64,000 nucleotides of DNA from Paenarthrobacter nicotinovorans (GCF_021919345.1 NZ_CP089293.1:1364001-1428000), one strand, 5' to 3'. Positions 15,490 to 24,352 are shown, counted from the first letter of the stretch. Notes: a model not told the origin generated them from the sequence alone. A program made the numbers and translations.

Positions 15490-18102
15490 TTATTCGCTGC
15501 GGACCGGGATGGTGGAGGCGATGAGCACGCCGCCCTTTTCTTCGTTCGTGGCAGGGCGGATCTGGCCGCGCTCCGGAACGAAGGAGATGGACTCGTCCTT
15601 TTGGTTGGGGGCGTTGACGAAGGAACGGAAACGGCGGAGGCGCTCCGGATCCTTCAACGTCTCGGCCCACTCGTCCTCGTAGGTGTCGATGTGCTTGGCC
15701 ATGGCGGCCTCGAGCTCAGCGGCAATGCCCAGGGAGTCGTGGACCACCACGTCCTCGACGTGCTTGATGTCGCCGTCGAGTTCTTCCTGCCAGCGGGCAG
15801 TGCGCTGCAGGCGGTCGGCCGTCCGGATGTAGTACATCAGGTAACGGTCGATGTACTTCAGCAGCGTTTCGTCGTCCAGGTCCTTGGCAAGCAGTTTGGC
15901 GTGCGCCGGAGTGGCACCGCCGTTGCCGCCAACGTAAAGGTTCCAGCCGTCCGCGGTGGCGATCACGCCGACGTCCTTGCCCCGGGCTTCGGCGCACTCG
16001 CGGGCGCAACCGGAAACACCCATCTTGAGCTTGTGCGGGCTGCGCAGGCCCCGGTAGCGCAGTTCCAGTGCGATGGCCATGGCCACGGAATCCTGGACAC
16101 CGAAGCGGCACCACGTGGATCCAACACAGGACTTCACCGTGCGCAGGCTCTTGCCGTAAGCCTGGCCGGATTCGAAGCCGGCGTCCACCAGTTCCTTCCA
16201 GATATCCGGCAGTTGCTCAAGGCGGGCACCGAACATATCGATGCGCTGGCCGCCGGTGATCTTGGTGTACAGGTTGTACTTCTCAGCCACCGCAGCGATG
16301 ACACCTAGCCCCTTGGGCGTAATCTCGCCGCCGGCGATGCGGGGAACCACGGAGTAGGTGCCGTCCTTCTGCATGTTCGCAAGGGCGCGGTCGTTGGTGT
16401 CCTGCAGGGAACCACGCCCGGCGTCCAGGACGTAGGCGGAGTGCTGGCTGGCCAGGATGGAAGCGATGGTCGGCTTGCAGATGTCGCAACCGGCACCAGT
16501 GCCGTACTTGGCCATGATGTCTTCGAAGGACGTGAGCTCCAGGACACGGATGGCATCGAAGAGTTCCTGACGGGAAAGGCTGATGTGCTCGCAGAGGGCC
16601 TTGGAGACCTCGATGCCGGACTTGGTGAGTTCGCCTTCCAGGAGCTTCTTCAGCATCGGAACGCAGGAACCGCACTGGGTTCCGGCACGGGTGCAGCCCT
16701 TGAGTTCGCTGAGTTCCTGCACCGGGGCGTTGCCTTCACAGGCGCCGCAGCCGTTGATGGTGTCACGGATGGTTCCGGCGGCCACGTTGTTGCACGAGCA
16801 CAGGATCGCGTCATCGGGAAGTTCGGTCTCCGGAGCCTCGCCACCACCGGCGGCGCTCAGGTAGGCACCCGGTTCGGCGGACAGCTCGCGGCCCAGGAGC
16901 GGGCGAAGGCTCATGTAGGGCGAAGCGTCGCCCACGAAGATGCCACCCAGGAGGGTCTTTGCGTCGTCGGTAGTAACGATCTTCTGGTAAACGCCGCGGG
17001 CGGGGTCGGCGTAGACGATTTCAAGTGCGTGTTCGGTCCTGGCGAAGGCATCGCCGAAGCTGGCAACGTCCACACCGGACAACTTCAGCTTGGTGGCAGT
17101 GTCAAAACCGGGGAATGTCGCCTCACCGCCGTGCAGCCGGTCCGCCACGATCTCGGCCATGGTGTTGGCGGGAGCCACGAGGCCCAGGCACATGCCCTCG
17201 AAGTTGGCCACTTCGCCGATGGCCCAGATGCCCTCCACTTCGGTGGCGCAGAAATCGTTGATGACCACGCCGCCGCGCTGGCCCAGGCTGAACAGCTGCT
17301 CTTCGCCTTCGGCTGCGCGGAACAGTTCGTCGCGGGGCCTGACACCGATGGCCACAATCACGAGGTCGGCGTCGATGGTGCGTCCGTCAGCCATCAGGAC
17401 TCCGGTGACCTGGCCGTCGTCGTCCGTTTTCACTTCGGAGGGGAAGACACCGCCGTGCACTTCGAACCCCTTGGCCGCGATCAAGCGGCCCAAAGCCTGG
17501 CCGGCGCCTTCGTCCAATTGGGTGTTCATCAGCCACGGCGAGCCGTTGATGACCACAGGCGTCGCCCCGAGTTGCTCCGTGCCGGCAGCCGATTCGAGTC
17601 CCAGGAGGCCGCCGCCGATGGTTACCGCGTTGACCTTCCGGCCGAGTTTCGCGGTCAATTCCTCGATGGCCTTGTTGATGGACCAAACGTCCTCAAGCGT
17701 GCGGTAAACGTGGGTGTGCTCGGACCCGGGAATGGGGAGCCGGGCGGCATCGGAACCCGTAGCGACCACCAAATGGTCATATCCGTAAACGTTGCCCGCC
17801 GCGGTCACCACGTTCCGGGCAACGGGATCAATCCTGACCGCGCGCTCGCCGGTCTTCAACTCCACCGCCTGGTGGTCCCACATGGAGGCGTCGCCCAAGG
17901 TGAGGTCGACGTCGGTTTCGGTGAGGGCCTTGCTCAATGCAACGCGGTCGTAGGGGAGGTGTGCCTCCTCGGTCAGTACCGTGAGCTGCCAGCCTTCAAG
18001 ACCGCGATTGACCATGGCGTCGGTGAAACGGTGGGCAGCAGGTCCGCCGCCGATAACGACGACGCGGCGTGGAGTCACTGTGCTTGAAGTGTGTCCGGTC
18101 AC
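15490..18102 (-). CDS. nirB: Assimilatory nitrite reductase large subunit NirB
   Basis: An 870-residue NAD(P)H-dependent siroheme enzyme reducing nitrite to ammonium. It begins with an FAD/NADH domain (VVVIGGGPAAHRF, ATGSDAARLP, IGGGLLGLE). A BFD-like [2Fe-2S] region (CSCNN near 433, CGSC near 473) and a sulfite/nitrite reductase half follow. The siroheme-[4Fe-4S] cysteines are in CVGSTWCRFG (about 658 and 664) and GVSGCAREC (about 698 and 702). Length matches the family. The gene starts a minus-strand operon with cobA and nnaR. Its small subunit nirD lies on the opposite strand across an intergenic region with an 11-bp-phased GlnR-like array. Confidence 0.95.
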   Translation of the reverse strand: MTGHTSSTVTPRRVVVIGGGPAAHRFTDAMVNRGLEGWQLTVLTEEAHLPYDRVALSKALTETDVDLTLGDASMWDHQAVELKTGERAVRIDPVARNVVTAAGNVYGYDHLVVATGSDAARLPIPGSEHTHVYRTLEDVWSINKAIEELTAKLGRKVNAVTIGGGLLGLESAAGTEQLGATPVVINGSPWLMNTQLDEGAGQALGRLIAAKGFEVHGGVFPSEVKTDDDGQVTGVLMADGRTIDADLVIVAIGVRPRDELFRAAEGEEQLFSLGQRGGVVINDFCATEVEGIWAIGEVANFEGMCLGLVAPANTMAEIVADRLHGGEATFPGFDTATKLKLSGVDVASFGDAFARTEHALEIVYADPARGVYQKIVTTDDAKTLLGGIFVGDASPYMSLRPLLGRELSAEPGAYLSAAGGGEAPETELPDDAILCSCNNVAAGTIRDTINGCGACEGNAPVQELSELKGCTRAGTQCGSCVPMLKKLLEGELTKSGIEVSKALCEHISLSRQELFDAIRVLELTSFEDIMAKYGTGAGCDICKPTIASILASQHSAYVLDAGRGSLQDTNDRALANMQKDGTYSVVPRIAGGEITPKGLGVIAAVAEKYNLYTKITGGQRIDMFGARLEQLPDIWKELVDAGFESGQAYGKSLRTVKSCVGSTWCRFGVQDSVAMAIALELRYRGLRSPHKLKMGVSGCARECAEARGKDVGVIATADGWNLYVGGNGGATPAHAKLLAKDLDDETLLKYIDRYLMYYIRTADRLQRTARWQEELDGDIKHVEDVVVHDSLGIAAELEAAMAKHIDTYEDEWAETLKDPERLRRFRSFVNAPNQKDESISFVPERGQIRPATNEEKGGVLIASTIPVRSE

Positions 18103-18169
18103 TGGTGGGCCTTTCGCAGATGTTGCAGACGGATCTCCGCAACTTGTGATCCCAGCCTAGGGACGGGCA

Positions 18170-18229
18170 GTTTCGCTTCAGTTTCCCTTTTGTTTCGTGG
18201 TCTTAACTTCTGCATCACGAACGCGTTTC
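18170..18229. promoter_or_regulatory. GlnR-like half-site array between nirB and nirD
   Basis: Pentamers occur at exactly 11-bp steps: GTTTC at 18170, GTTTC at 18181, GTTTC at 18192, TTAAC at 18203, ATCAC at 18214 and GTTTC at 18225. GlnR boxes consist of GTnAC and GAAAC half-sites separated by 6 bp, i.e. an 11-bp pitch; GTTTC is GAAAC on the other strand, and TTAAC/ATCAC are one-base variants of GTnAC. The array lies 68 bp upstream of nirB and 155 bp upstream of nirD, and could serve both divergent promoters. Confidence 0.7.
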
Positions 18230-18383
18230 AGCTCGTGTGAGGTGTCTTTTACCCGCCGGACACAAACGAGCACCCCGGCTGAAACACCCCGGTCCTAGCG
18301 TGGAGGAGTGGCCGCAAGCGTGGCCCGGTCCGGGGAGTGATGACCGAATATGCCAGCACCCGGACACAGTGAGAGGGGCTGAA

Positions 18384-18764
18384 ATGACCGTAATTCTGGA
18401 CCGTGCCGAGACTCTTGACAGTGCCGGAGGCCCGGCCGCAGCCGCCACCTGGCACCGTGTGTGCCCGCTGGACGAGCTTGAGCCCGCCTGGGGAGAAGCA
18501 GCACTGATCGAAGGCCGGCAGGTTGCCCTGTTCCGCACCGGGCCTTCGGAAGTCTTCGCCGTAGCCCAGCAGGACCCGGCGACACTCGCCAACGTCATGG
18601 CGCGCGGCATCATCGGGTCCCGCGGAAGCCGGCCCACCATCGCCTCGCCGCTTCACAAAGAGGTTTACGACCTTGAAACGGGGGAGTGCTTCACCAATCC
18701 CGAGCTCCGCCTTGACGCGTTCACTACACGCTTGGTGGACGGCTTCGTTGAGGTCGGGCTCTAG
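18384..18764 (+). CDS. nirD: Nitrite reductase small subunit NirD
   Basis: A 126-residue Rieske-fold protein with the NirD pattern: WHRVCPLDELEPAWGEAALI, VALFRTGPSEVFAVAQQDP and ASPLHKEVYDLETGECFTNP. Only one cluster-type His remains and the paired Cys are absent, as usual for NirD, which does not bind a Rieske cluster. The ATG at 18384 follows GAGAGGGG at about 6 nt. It associates with NirB but is divergently transcribed from it, not downstream of it as in most nirBD operons. It is convergent with the phosphohexomutase gene (4-bp gap). Confidence 0.88.
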   Translation: MTVILDRAETLDSAGGPAAAATWHRVCPLDELEPAWGEAALIEGRQVALFRTGPSEVFAVAQQDPATLANVMARGIIGSRGSRPTIASPLHKEVYDLETGECFTNPELRLDAFTTRLVDGFVEVGL

Positions 18765-18768
18765 GAAG

Positions 18769-20514
18769 TTACTGTCCCAGTGCTTCGCGGACATCCCTGA
18801 GGACATCGTCCAGGGCGGTCCGCGCGGCTTGGCGTGCTTCCGCGAGTTCCGCCGCGGATTCCACGGGGCGGATCACTTCGAGGTAGCACTTGAGCTTCGG
18901 TTCGGTGCCGCTGGGCCGGATGATGACACGGCTCTGGTCGCGAGTGATGTACAGCAGCCCATCCGTCGGAGGAAGGTTGTCGCTGCCTTCGGCCAGGTCA
19001 ACGGAAACCTCCACCGTGGACCCTCCGAACGCTTCCGGCGGGTTGACCCGGAGCCGGTTCATCATGGCGTCGAGAAGTCCCAGGTCAGCAACCCGGATGC
19101 TCAATTGATCGCTCGCGTGAAGGCCGTGCACGAGGTACAGGTCATCCAGGGTGTCGAAGATCGTTCTGCCTTCAGCTTTGGCGGCTGCCGCCAGCTCGGC
19201 GATCAGCACAGCGGCTGAAATGCCGTCCTTGTCCCTGACCAGCTCCGGTGCCACACAGTAGCCCAGGGCTTCCTCGTAACCGTAGGTGAGGCCCGGCACA
19301 CGGGAAATCCACTTGAAACCCGTCAGTGTTTCTTCGTGGGCGTAGCCTGCGGCGGCTGCAATCCGCGAGAGCAGCCGTGAAGAAACGATCGAGTTGGCGA
19401 ATACGCCGGCGTGCGGCTCGTCGGGTGCGGCAGCGGCCAAACGCGCCACAATGTGCGCTCCCAGGAGGGCTCCGACTTCATCGCCACGCAGCATGCGCCA
19501 GGCATTGGTCGCGGGGTCCAAGGCAGCGACGGCGGCGCGGTCGGCGTCGGGATCATTGGCCAGCACGATGTCGGCGCCGGCCGCAGCCGCCGCAGCGAGC
19601 GCCAGGTCCAACGCCCCGGGTTCTTCCGGGTTCGGAAAAGCGACGGTGGGGAAGTCGGGGTCCGGTTCGGCCTGCTCGGCCACCAGGGTGACGTCGCTGA
19701 ACCCTGCCGCATTCAGGACGGAGACGGCCGTCCCGCCGCCCACCCCGTGCATCGGAGTCAGGACAATCTTCAGCTCCCGCGCCGGGAAGTGTTCACGGTC
19801 GACCAGCCCGGCCATTGCGGATTCGTAGTCCGAGGCGATGGACGTCGGCAGTACTGACCAGCCGGAATCGGCCAACTCGATGGACTCCAAGGCACCGACG
19901 GCCTCGATCTTCGCCGCAATTTTGGCGTCGTACGGTGCGACGATCTGGGCGCCTCGGCCGCTCTCGGACACCGCATGGCGGCCCAAGTAGACCTTGTAGC
20001 CGTTGTCCTGCGGCGGGTTGTGGCTGGCAGTGACCATCACGCCGCCGTCGCAGTCGAGGTTCCTGACCGCGTAGGCGAGCAACGGCGTCGGAAGCGCGGC
20101 CGGCATAAGGAACGTTTCGATTCCCGCGGCAGTGAATATGGCGGCCGTTTCTTCCGCGAAGATGTCCGAGTTGTGGCGGGCGTCGAAACCGACGACGGCG
20201 CGTGGCCGGGTTCCCGGGGCCGCCGCGGCGACGGTTTCGGTGAGGAAGGCCGCCAGGCCCGCTGCTGCCCGGCGGACGACCACGCGGTTCATGCGGTTCG
20301 GACCTGGACCGAGGGCTGCGCGGAGGCCTGCCGTGCCGAACTGGAGGGTGCCGTTGAAGCTGTCGCCCAGTTCCTGTGCAGCTCCCGCATCGCCCGCGCC
20401 GGCGAGGTCGGCGAGCTCCAGGAGCGCCGCCGTCGTCGTCGGGTCCGGGTCTTGGGAAGCCCAGTGGCGGGCGTCGGTGATCAGCTGTTCAAATGCGGCA
20501 TCGCTGGATGTCAT
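18769..20514 (-). CDS. Phosphomannomutase/phosphoglucomutase
   Basis: A 581-residue alpha-D-phosphohexomutase, starting at ATG 20514 (the frame runs open further upstream through a palindromic repeat). The phosphoserine loop is VTASHNPPQDNGYKVY, the metal loop NDPDADR, the sugar-binding loop GYEEALGYC and the phosphate loop IRPSGTEPKLKCY. It interconverts hexose 1- and 6-phosphates. It lies downstream of levanase in the same direction with a 101-bp gap containing a 30-bp-arm inverted repeat, so co-transcription with the sucrose genes is uncertain. Convergent with nirD. Confidence 0.9.
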   Translation of the reverse strand: MTSSDAAFEQLITDARHWASQDPDPTTTAALLELADLAGAGDAGAAQELGDSFNGTLQFGTAGLRAALGPGPNRMNRVVVRRAAAGLAAFLTETVAAAAPGTRPRAVVGFDARHNSDIFAEETAAIFTAAGIETFLMPAALPTPLLAYAVRNLDCDGGVMVTASHNPPQDNGYKVYLGRHAVSESGRGAQIVAPYDAKIAAKIEAVGALESIELADSGWSVLPTSIASDYESAMAGLVDREHFPARELKIVLTPMHGVGGGTAVSVLNAAGFSDVTLVAEQAEPDPDFPTVAFPNPEEPGALDLALAAAAAAGADIVLANDPDADRAAVAALDPATNAWRMLRGDEVGALLGAHIVARLAAAAPDEPHAGVFANSIVSSRLLSRIAAAAGYAHEETLTGFKWISRVPGLTYGYEEALGYCVAPELVRDKDGISAAVLIAELAAAAKAEGRTIFDTLDDLYLVHGLHASDQLSIRVADLGLLDAMMNRLRVNPPEAFGGSTVEVSVDLAEGSDNLPPTDGLLYITRDQSRVIIRPSGTEPKLKCYLEVIRPVESAAELAEARQAARTALDDVLRDVREALGQ

Positions 20515-20544
20515 AGGGTCAAAACTATCCTCATTGCGCACAGC

Positions 20545-20617
20545 AAGGGCAACGCGGGGTCGGGTATGGCCCATAAACAGGGTCGTAATGGGCCATATCC
20601 GACCCCGCGTTGCCTTT
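20545..20617. repeat. 30-bp-arm inverted repeat between levanase and mutase genes
   Basis: Arms 20545-20574 and 20588-20617 are inverted copies at 28 of 30 positions around a 13-bp loop. Both departures are G.U pairs in plus-strand RNA. The core contains GCGGGGTCGG and TATGGCCCAT. It begins within the levanase stop codon region and may terminate that transcript, or be a dispersed intergenic palindrome. Confidence 0.75.
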
Positions 20618-22238
20618 AGAGGGGACGGGATTGCACCGAGATGGTGGATTCGCCGTCCACGCTGAACACTGATGATCCTGTAGCGTCCCAATCCGGGAAG
20701 AACGTGTCCGATATGACGGCCACGCCATCGTGGGCGAAGACTTCCACGGACGAGGCATCGAGGAGGATGGTGAGCCGGACTTTCCCGTCGCTCCCGGCAG
20801 AAGGAAGCGGGACTTGGTGGTACGGGCTGAATTTCTCTGAGAAGTTGGTGGTTCCCGCCTGCGAACGGTCGACCTTCAGGGTCCGGGTTTCCTTGGTGTA
20901 GGAGACGCGCAGGCCGGAGGTGCCGTCGGAGGATTGGCGTAGGGTGACCCCGGCCTCCTTGGACGATCCAAGGTCCAGCTCCAGTTCGATCAGCTGGCTG
21001 CGTCCCGTGAAGTCCGCTCCCAGGTCCTGGACTGAGGAGCCGATGGTGAGGTTTTTCCTTCTGACCTCACCGCTGCGGCGTTCCAGGGCCTCCCTGGCTG
21101 CGGTGGCGATGGCCGAGCGCAGCTCGTAACGGTGGCCGCCCCGGACCAGCGTCAGCTCCCGGGGAATCGCCATGGAACCCCGCCAGGGTGTCGTGGGAAC
21201 GTGCTGGGCGTAGTCCCAGTTGCCCATCCAGCCCAGCAGCACGGGCTTTTCGCCTGGCGCGCCGGTAATGGAGTTCGCCGCGTAGTAGTCCGCGCCGTGG
21301 TCGAGCCATTGTGAGTCGCTGAGGGGTGCGTCCGGGGCTGCCGCGTTCTCTGCTGTGAAGTGCGTGCCGTCGAATTCGCCCACGAAGTACTGCATGCCCG
21401 AACCTCCAGCGATGCCGCCGGGGTTGATGCTCAGCAGCATGACCCACTTCTTGGCGGTTGAGCCTTCCACGTTCATCCTGACAAGCTCGGGCACTTCCCA
21501 GAGTCCTCCTTGCGCACCCGCGCCGGAGAAATCGCTGAGGTAGTCCCAGTGGAGCAGGTCGGTGGACTTGAAGAGCTTGACCACCTGGGCGTCTGCCACC
21601 ACCGTGGTCATCACCCAGTACTGGCCCGGCTCGTACCAGAAGACCTTGGGGTCCCGGAAGTTGTTGTTGGTAGGCGCGAGGTTGAGGACTGGATTGCCCT
21701 GGTATTTCTGCCACTTGGTGCCGCCGTCAAGGCTGTAGGCGACGGACTGGGCCTGGGCGCCTTGGGGGAGCGCGCCGTTCTTGCCGTAAGCGCTGGTGTA
21801 AAGGGCAACCATGGGCGGGTTTTCCGCCGAACCGAGGCCCGAGGCGTTCTTGGTGTCCATCACCATGCAGCCGGAGAAGATCTCTTCCTCGCCGCTCGCC
21901 TCCATGGCCAGAGGCTGCTGCTCCCAGTGCACCAGGTCGGTGCTGGTGGAGTGGCCCCAGGACATGTTGCCCCACGAGTTCGCACGCGGGTTGTACTGGT
22001 AGAACGCGTGGTAGGTGCCGTCGTGATAGACCAGTCCGTTGGGGTCGTTGAGCCAGTTCTTTTCGGCTGTCAGGTGCGCCACGGGACGCCACGGGTCTGA
22101 AGGCGTAGGCGTCCGGCCCGCCGGGGTGGGGGACGGCGTCGGGCCGGCTGTGCAGGAGGCAGCAGCGAAAGAGACCACGACGGCGGCACTTGCGGCCAGC
22201 ATCCGGCGGCGGGACAGGAGGGGGTTGGGGTAAGTCAT
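20616..22238 (-). CDS. sacC: GH32 levanase/fructan hydrolase, Tat-type lipoprotein
   Basis: A 540-residue secreted glycoside hydrolase. The N-terminus has SRRRMLAAS followed by a hydrophobic stretch and a lipobox ending at Cys29, so it is probably a Tat-exported lipoprotein. GH32 motifs: NWLNDPNG (61-68) with nucleophile Asp65, FRDPK (about 194) and WEVPEL (acid/base Glu, about 245). The C-terminal beta-sandwich follows. It hydrolyses levan, inulin or sucrose at the cell surface. It follows the levansucrase gene by 93 bp, with a strong hairpin between them, so sacB and sacC probably share a promoter but may be expressed at different levels. Confidence 0.92.
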   Translation of the reverse strand: MTYPNPLLSRRRMLAASAAVVVSFAAASCTAGPTPSPTPAGRTPTPSDPWRPVAHLTAEKNWLNDPNGLVYHDGTYHAFYQYNPRANSWGNMSWGHSTSTDLVHWEQQPLAMEASGEEEIFSGCMVMDTKNASGLGSAENPPMVALYTSAYGKNGALPQGAQAQSVAYSLDGGTKWQKYQGNPVLNLAPTNNNFRDPKVFWYEPGQYWVMTTVVADAQVVKLFKSTDLLHWDYLSDFSGAGAQGGLWEVPELVRMNVEGSTAKKWVMLLSINPGGIAGGSGMQYFVGEFDGTHFTAENAAAPDAPLSDSQWLDHGADYYAANSITGAPGEKPVLLGWMGNWDYAQHVPTTPWRGSMAIPRELTLVRGGHRYELRSAIATAAREALERRSGEVRRKNLTIGSSVQDLGADFTGRSQLIELELDLGSSKEAGVTLRQSSDGTSGLRVSYTKETRTLKVDRSQAGTTNFSEKFSPYHQVPLPSAGSDGKVRLTILLDASSVEVFAHDGVAVISDTFFPDWDATGSSVFSVDGESTISVQSRPL

Positions 22239-22265
22239 GGGGAGAAATCCTGAAGGGTTGGGGGT

Positions 22266-22304
22266 GGCAGGGGTGCCGGCTCTTCTGGAACCGGCACCCC
22301 TGCC
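22266..22304 (-). terminator. Intercistronic hairpin sacB-sacC
   Basis: Perfect 14-bp arms (22266-22279 and 22291-22304) flank an 11-nt loop between the two sucrose genes. There is no T-run after the stem on the minus strand, so it more likely acts as a partial terminator or as a 3' stabiliser of sacB mRNA than as a full stop. Confidence 0.7.
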
Positions 22305-22331
22305 GTGGCCTGACGGCCGGGGTGTGCCGGC

Positions 22332-23933
22332 CTACTTGTAGAGGCCTTCACCGCCAACGCGGACGTTGGTGGGCAGGTAGCCGAACGGACCGAGGCCGTT
22401 CTGGCCGAAGCTGCGGTCAACCTGGGTCACGCCGCCCTTGAAGTTCATCTTCACGGTGGGTGACAGGGAGCCGCCGCGGACGCCGTCGACGTTGTCGATG
22501 AACGACTGGACGAGGCCGCCGGGCTGCACGTAGTGCGAGTAGGCCTGGAACTGCCGCCCGTTCTGGCGGGGGTCGGGACCCTCCGGTGCGTTGGCCGGCA
22601 TGTTCAGGTCCGTGGGCGAGCCCAGGGCCAGCCCGCTGTTGTTCACCGGCTGGTAGTCGGAGCGGACGCCGTCGCCTACGAAGCCGTAGACGCCGTCGGG
22701 GCCACGCATGCCGTCGGCATAGGTGAACTGGTGGCTGATGGTGAACAGGTAGTACTTGTTCTTGCCGTTCTCGTTCTGGATGAAGATCTGCGGACGCTCA
22801 GTCTGGTCGTTGACGCAGTTCGCTGACAGGATCGGGGGCAGGAAGGTCCACTTTGTGAGGTCCTTGTTGTCCGCTACTGCCAGGCCCACGTTGGCGGTCT
22901 GGTACCAGGCACCGGTGGTGCTGTTGACCTGGTCGACGGTCTCGGCGTGGGGATCGCCGGGCCGGTAGCCCAGGTCTTCCTGCTTGCACTTGTAGGAGCC
23001 GCGGGTGCCGCCGGTGTTGCCTTCGAACACCATGTAGGTTTTGCCCGGGTGCGCAGGGTCGCTGAAGGTGTACGGATCACGGAACGCGAAGCCCGGGTTC
23101 TGGGCCTTGTTCTGGTAGAGCTTTCCGTCCGGTTCCAGCAGCTTGGTGTGCTGGAAGCCGTCGAAGGTCACGCCGTTCTTGGTGGCGTGGATGTTGCCCA
23201 GGGCTTTGGCGATCGCGGCGTCGGGAGCGATCCCGCCACCGCCTGCGTTCCGTTCGGCGACGTCGTAGAACGTGGTGGCCGTGTAGAACACATTGATCTT
23301 GTTGCCCTGCATAAGGCGGGTGGAACCGGACCATTCGGTGTTGCCGATGGAGGTGTTGTCCAGGAACAGGTGTCCGCCGTAGTTCCACTTGTCCTTGGCG
23401 GGATCGGCGTTGGTCTTCCGGAAGAAGTAGCCGATCCGGGCGTTCCAGTGGCGTTGGTCGAAGCCGTAGCCGGCGTGCCGGTCGGCAACCAGGGCGAAGA
23501 TGACATCCCAGCCCTTGTAGCTGATCTGGTTGGCATTCTCGTCAGTCAATGACCAGGTGTCCCAAACCCAGACGTCGTCGTTCATGGCGGGGAAGTCCTT
23601 GGGGATTTCCGGCATGGTGACGTTGGGGCTCATGGAGTTCTGGCCGGATGTCACATTGGTGTTGCTCTGGGCCATGATCTGTTTGGCGTCGGCGCGCGTC
23701 CATTTGGACGTGAAGTCCGCGGCCGGGTCATACGCCTGCTGGGTGTGCAGGCTCGGCAGCGGGAAGCCGGGCGTGGGCGCCGGCATGGTGCTCGACGGCG
23801 GATCGGCCGGCAGGTTTGCCTGTGCCGCCGGCGTGACCAGCAGGATGCTGCCCGCCACGCTGGCGGCCGCTGCGACGGCTACTGCCCGTCGCAGACGGCG
23901 CCGCGGCCGTTGAGGGGTTGAGTGCGTGTTCAT
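22332..23933 (-). CDS. sacB: Levansucrase (GH68)
   Basis: A 533-residue secreted fructosyltransferase that builds levan from sucrose. Signal peptide: basic RRRLRR then a hydrophobic run, with likely cleavage after AQA (about 39). Catalytic residues match GH68: nucleophile Asp125 in VWVWDTW, transition-state Asp286 in FRDPYTF and acid/base Glu379 in DQTERPQIF. The start at ATG 23933 is chosen because the signal peptide begins there; the frame extends upstream without coding character. The leader carries competing hairpins and a LacI-type operator lies about 270 bp upstream. The downstream levanase can recover the polymer. Confidence 0.94.
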   Translation of the reverse strand: MNTHSTPQRPRRRLRRAVAVAAAASVAGSILLVTPAAQANLPADPPSSTMPAPTPGFPLPSLHTQQAYDPAADFTSKWTRADAKQIMAQSNTNVTSGQNSMSPNVTMPEIPKDFPAMNDDVWVWDTWSLTDENANQISYKGWDVIFALVADRHAGYGFDQRHWNARIGYFFRKTNADPAKDKWNYGGHLFLDNTSIGNTEWSGSTRLMQGNKINVFYTATTFYDVAERNAGGGGIAPDAAIAKALGNIHATKNGVTFDGFQHTKLLEPDGKLYQNKAQNPGFAFRDPYTFSDPAHPGKTYMVFEGNTGGTRGSYKCKQEDLGYRPGDPHAETVDQVNSTTGAWYQTANVGLAVADNKDLTKWTFLPPILSANCVNDQTERPQIFIQNENGKNKYYLFTISHQFTYADGMRGPDGVYGFVGDGVRSDYQPVNNSGLALGSPTDLNMPANAPEGPDPRQNGRQFQAYSHYVQPGGLVQSFIDNVDGVRGGSLSPTVKMNFKGGVTQVDRSFGQNGLGPFGYLPTNVRVGGEGLYK

Positions 23934-24010
23934 GCTTGCTCTTCTCGCGGAGTGTTGGACTTCGTGGAGTGGGGCGCATGCCCTGTTCCCCGGTTGGGGA
24001 TCTCTACTCC

Positions 24011-24051
24011 GGCGTCCCTCGATCCGCTGGTGGCGTCTTCGAGGGACGCCA
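24011..24051 (-). promoter_or_regulatory. Competing hairpins in the sacB leader
   Basis: GGCGTCCCTCGA (24011-24022) pairs perfectly with TCGAGGGACGCC (24039-24050). The same right arm can instead pair with a second TGGCGTC (24031-24037) against GACGCCA (24045-24051), giving a 7-bp stem with a 7-nt loop. The two folds are mutually exclusive, about 80-120 nt before the sacB start, a layout seen in attenuators. Confidence 0.5.
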
Positions 24052-24199
24052 TCGTTTCGAGGTGGCGGTGAGCCCGTCAGGGCGCTCGCCGCACATGGCT
24101 CCGGCACGTCGACTTACCGGAGCACACTCCACGCTAGACACGTGTTAGGCCGCAAATCAAAGGGTGTTTCGTGGGTCGTCCGGGCTACCCGCCGGTAGA

Positions 24200-24215
24200 T
24201 GCGCAAGCGCTTACA
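24200..24215. promoter_or_regulatory. LacI/CcpA-type operator upstream of sacB
   Basis: On the minus strand the site reads TGTAAGCGCTTGCGCA, with the palindromic core AAGCGCTT typical of LacI-family operators. It lies 267 bp upstream of the sacB start. No sucrose-type LacI gene is adjacent in this window, so the cognate regulator is unknown. Confidence 0.6.
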
Positions 24216-24352
24216 TTGCCAACAGGCGCGCGTGCCACAGGTCGGCGGCAGGAATCAAATGTTGCGCAATAAATCCTATTTAATCTAGGAATTTACTGTG
24301 CGTTTACTTTCGGCCGTGCCTGTTAGCGTGCACACTCCATTGACGGTTAAAC

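Noticed and set aside
16441..18087. Plus-strand open frame of 548 codons opposite nirB
   Set aside because: NirB is unambiguous on the other strand and this translation has no recognisable features.
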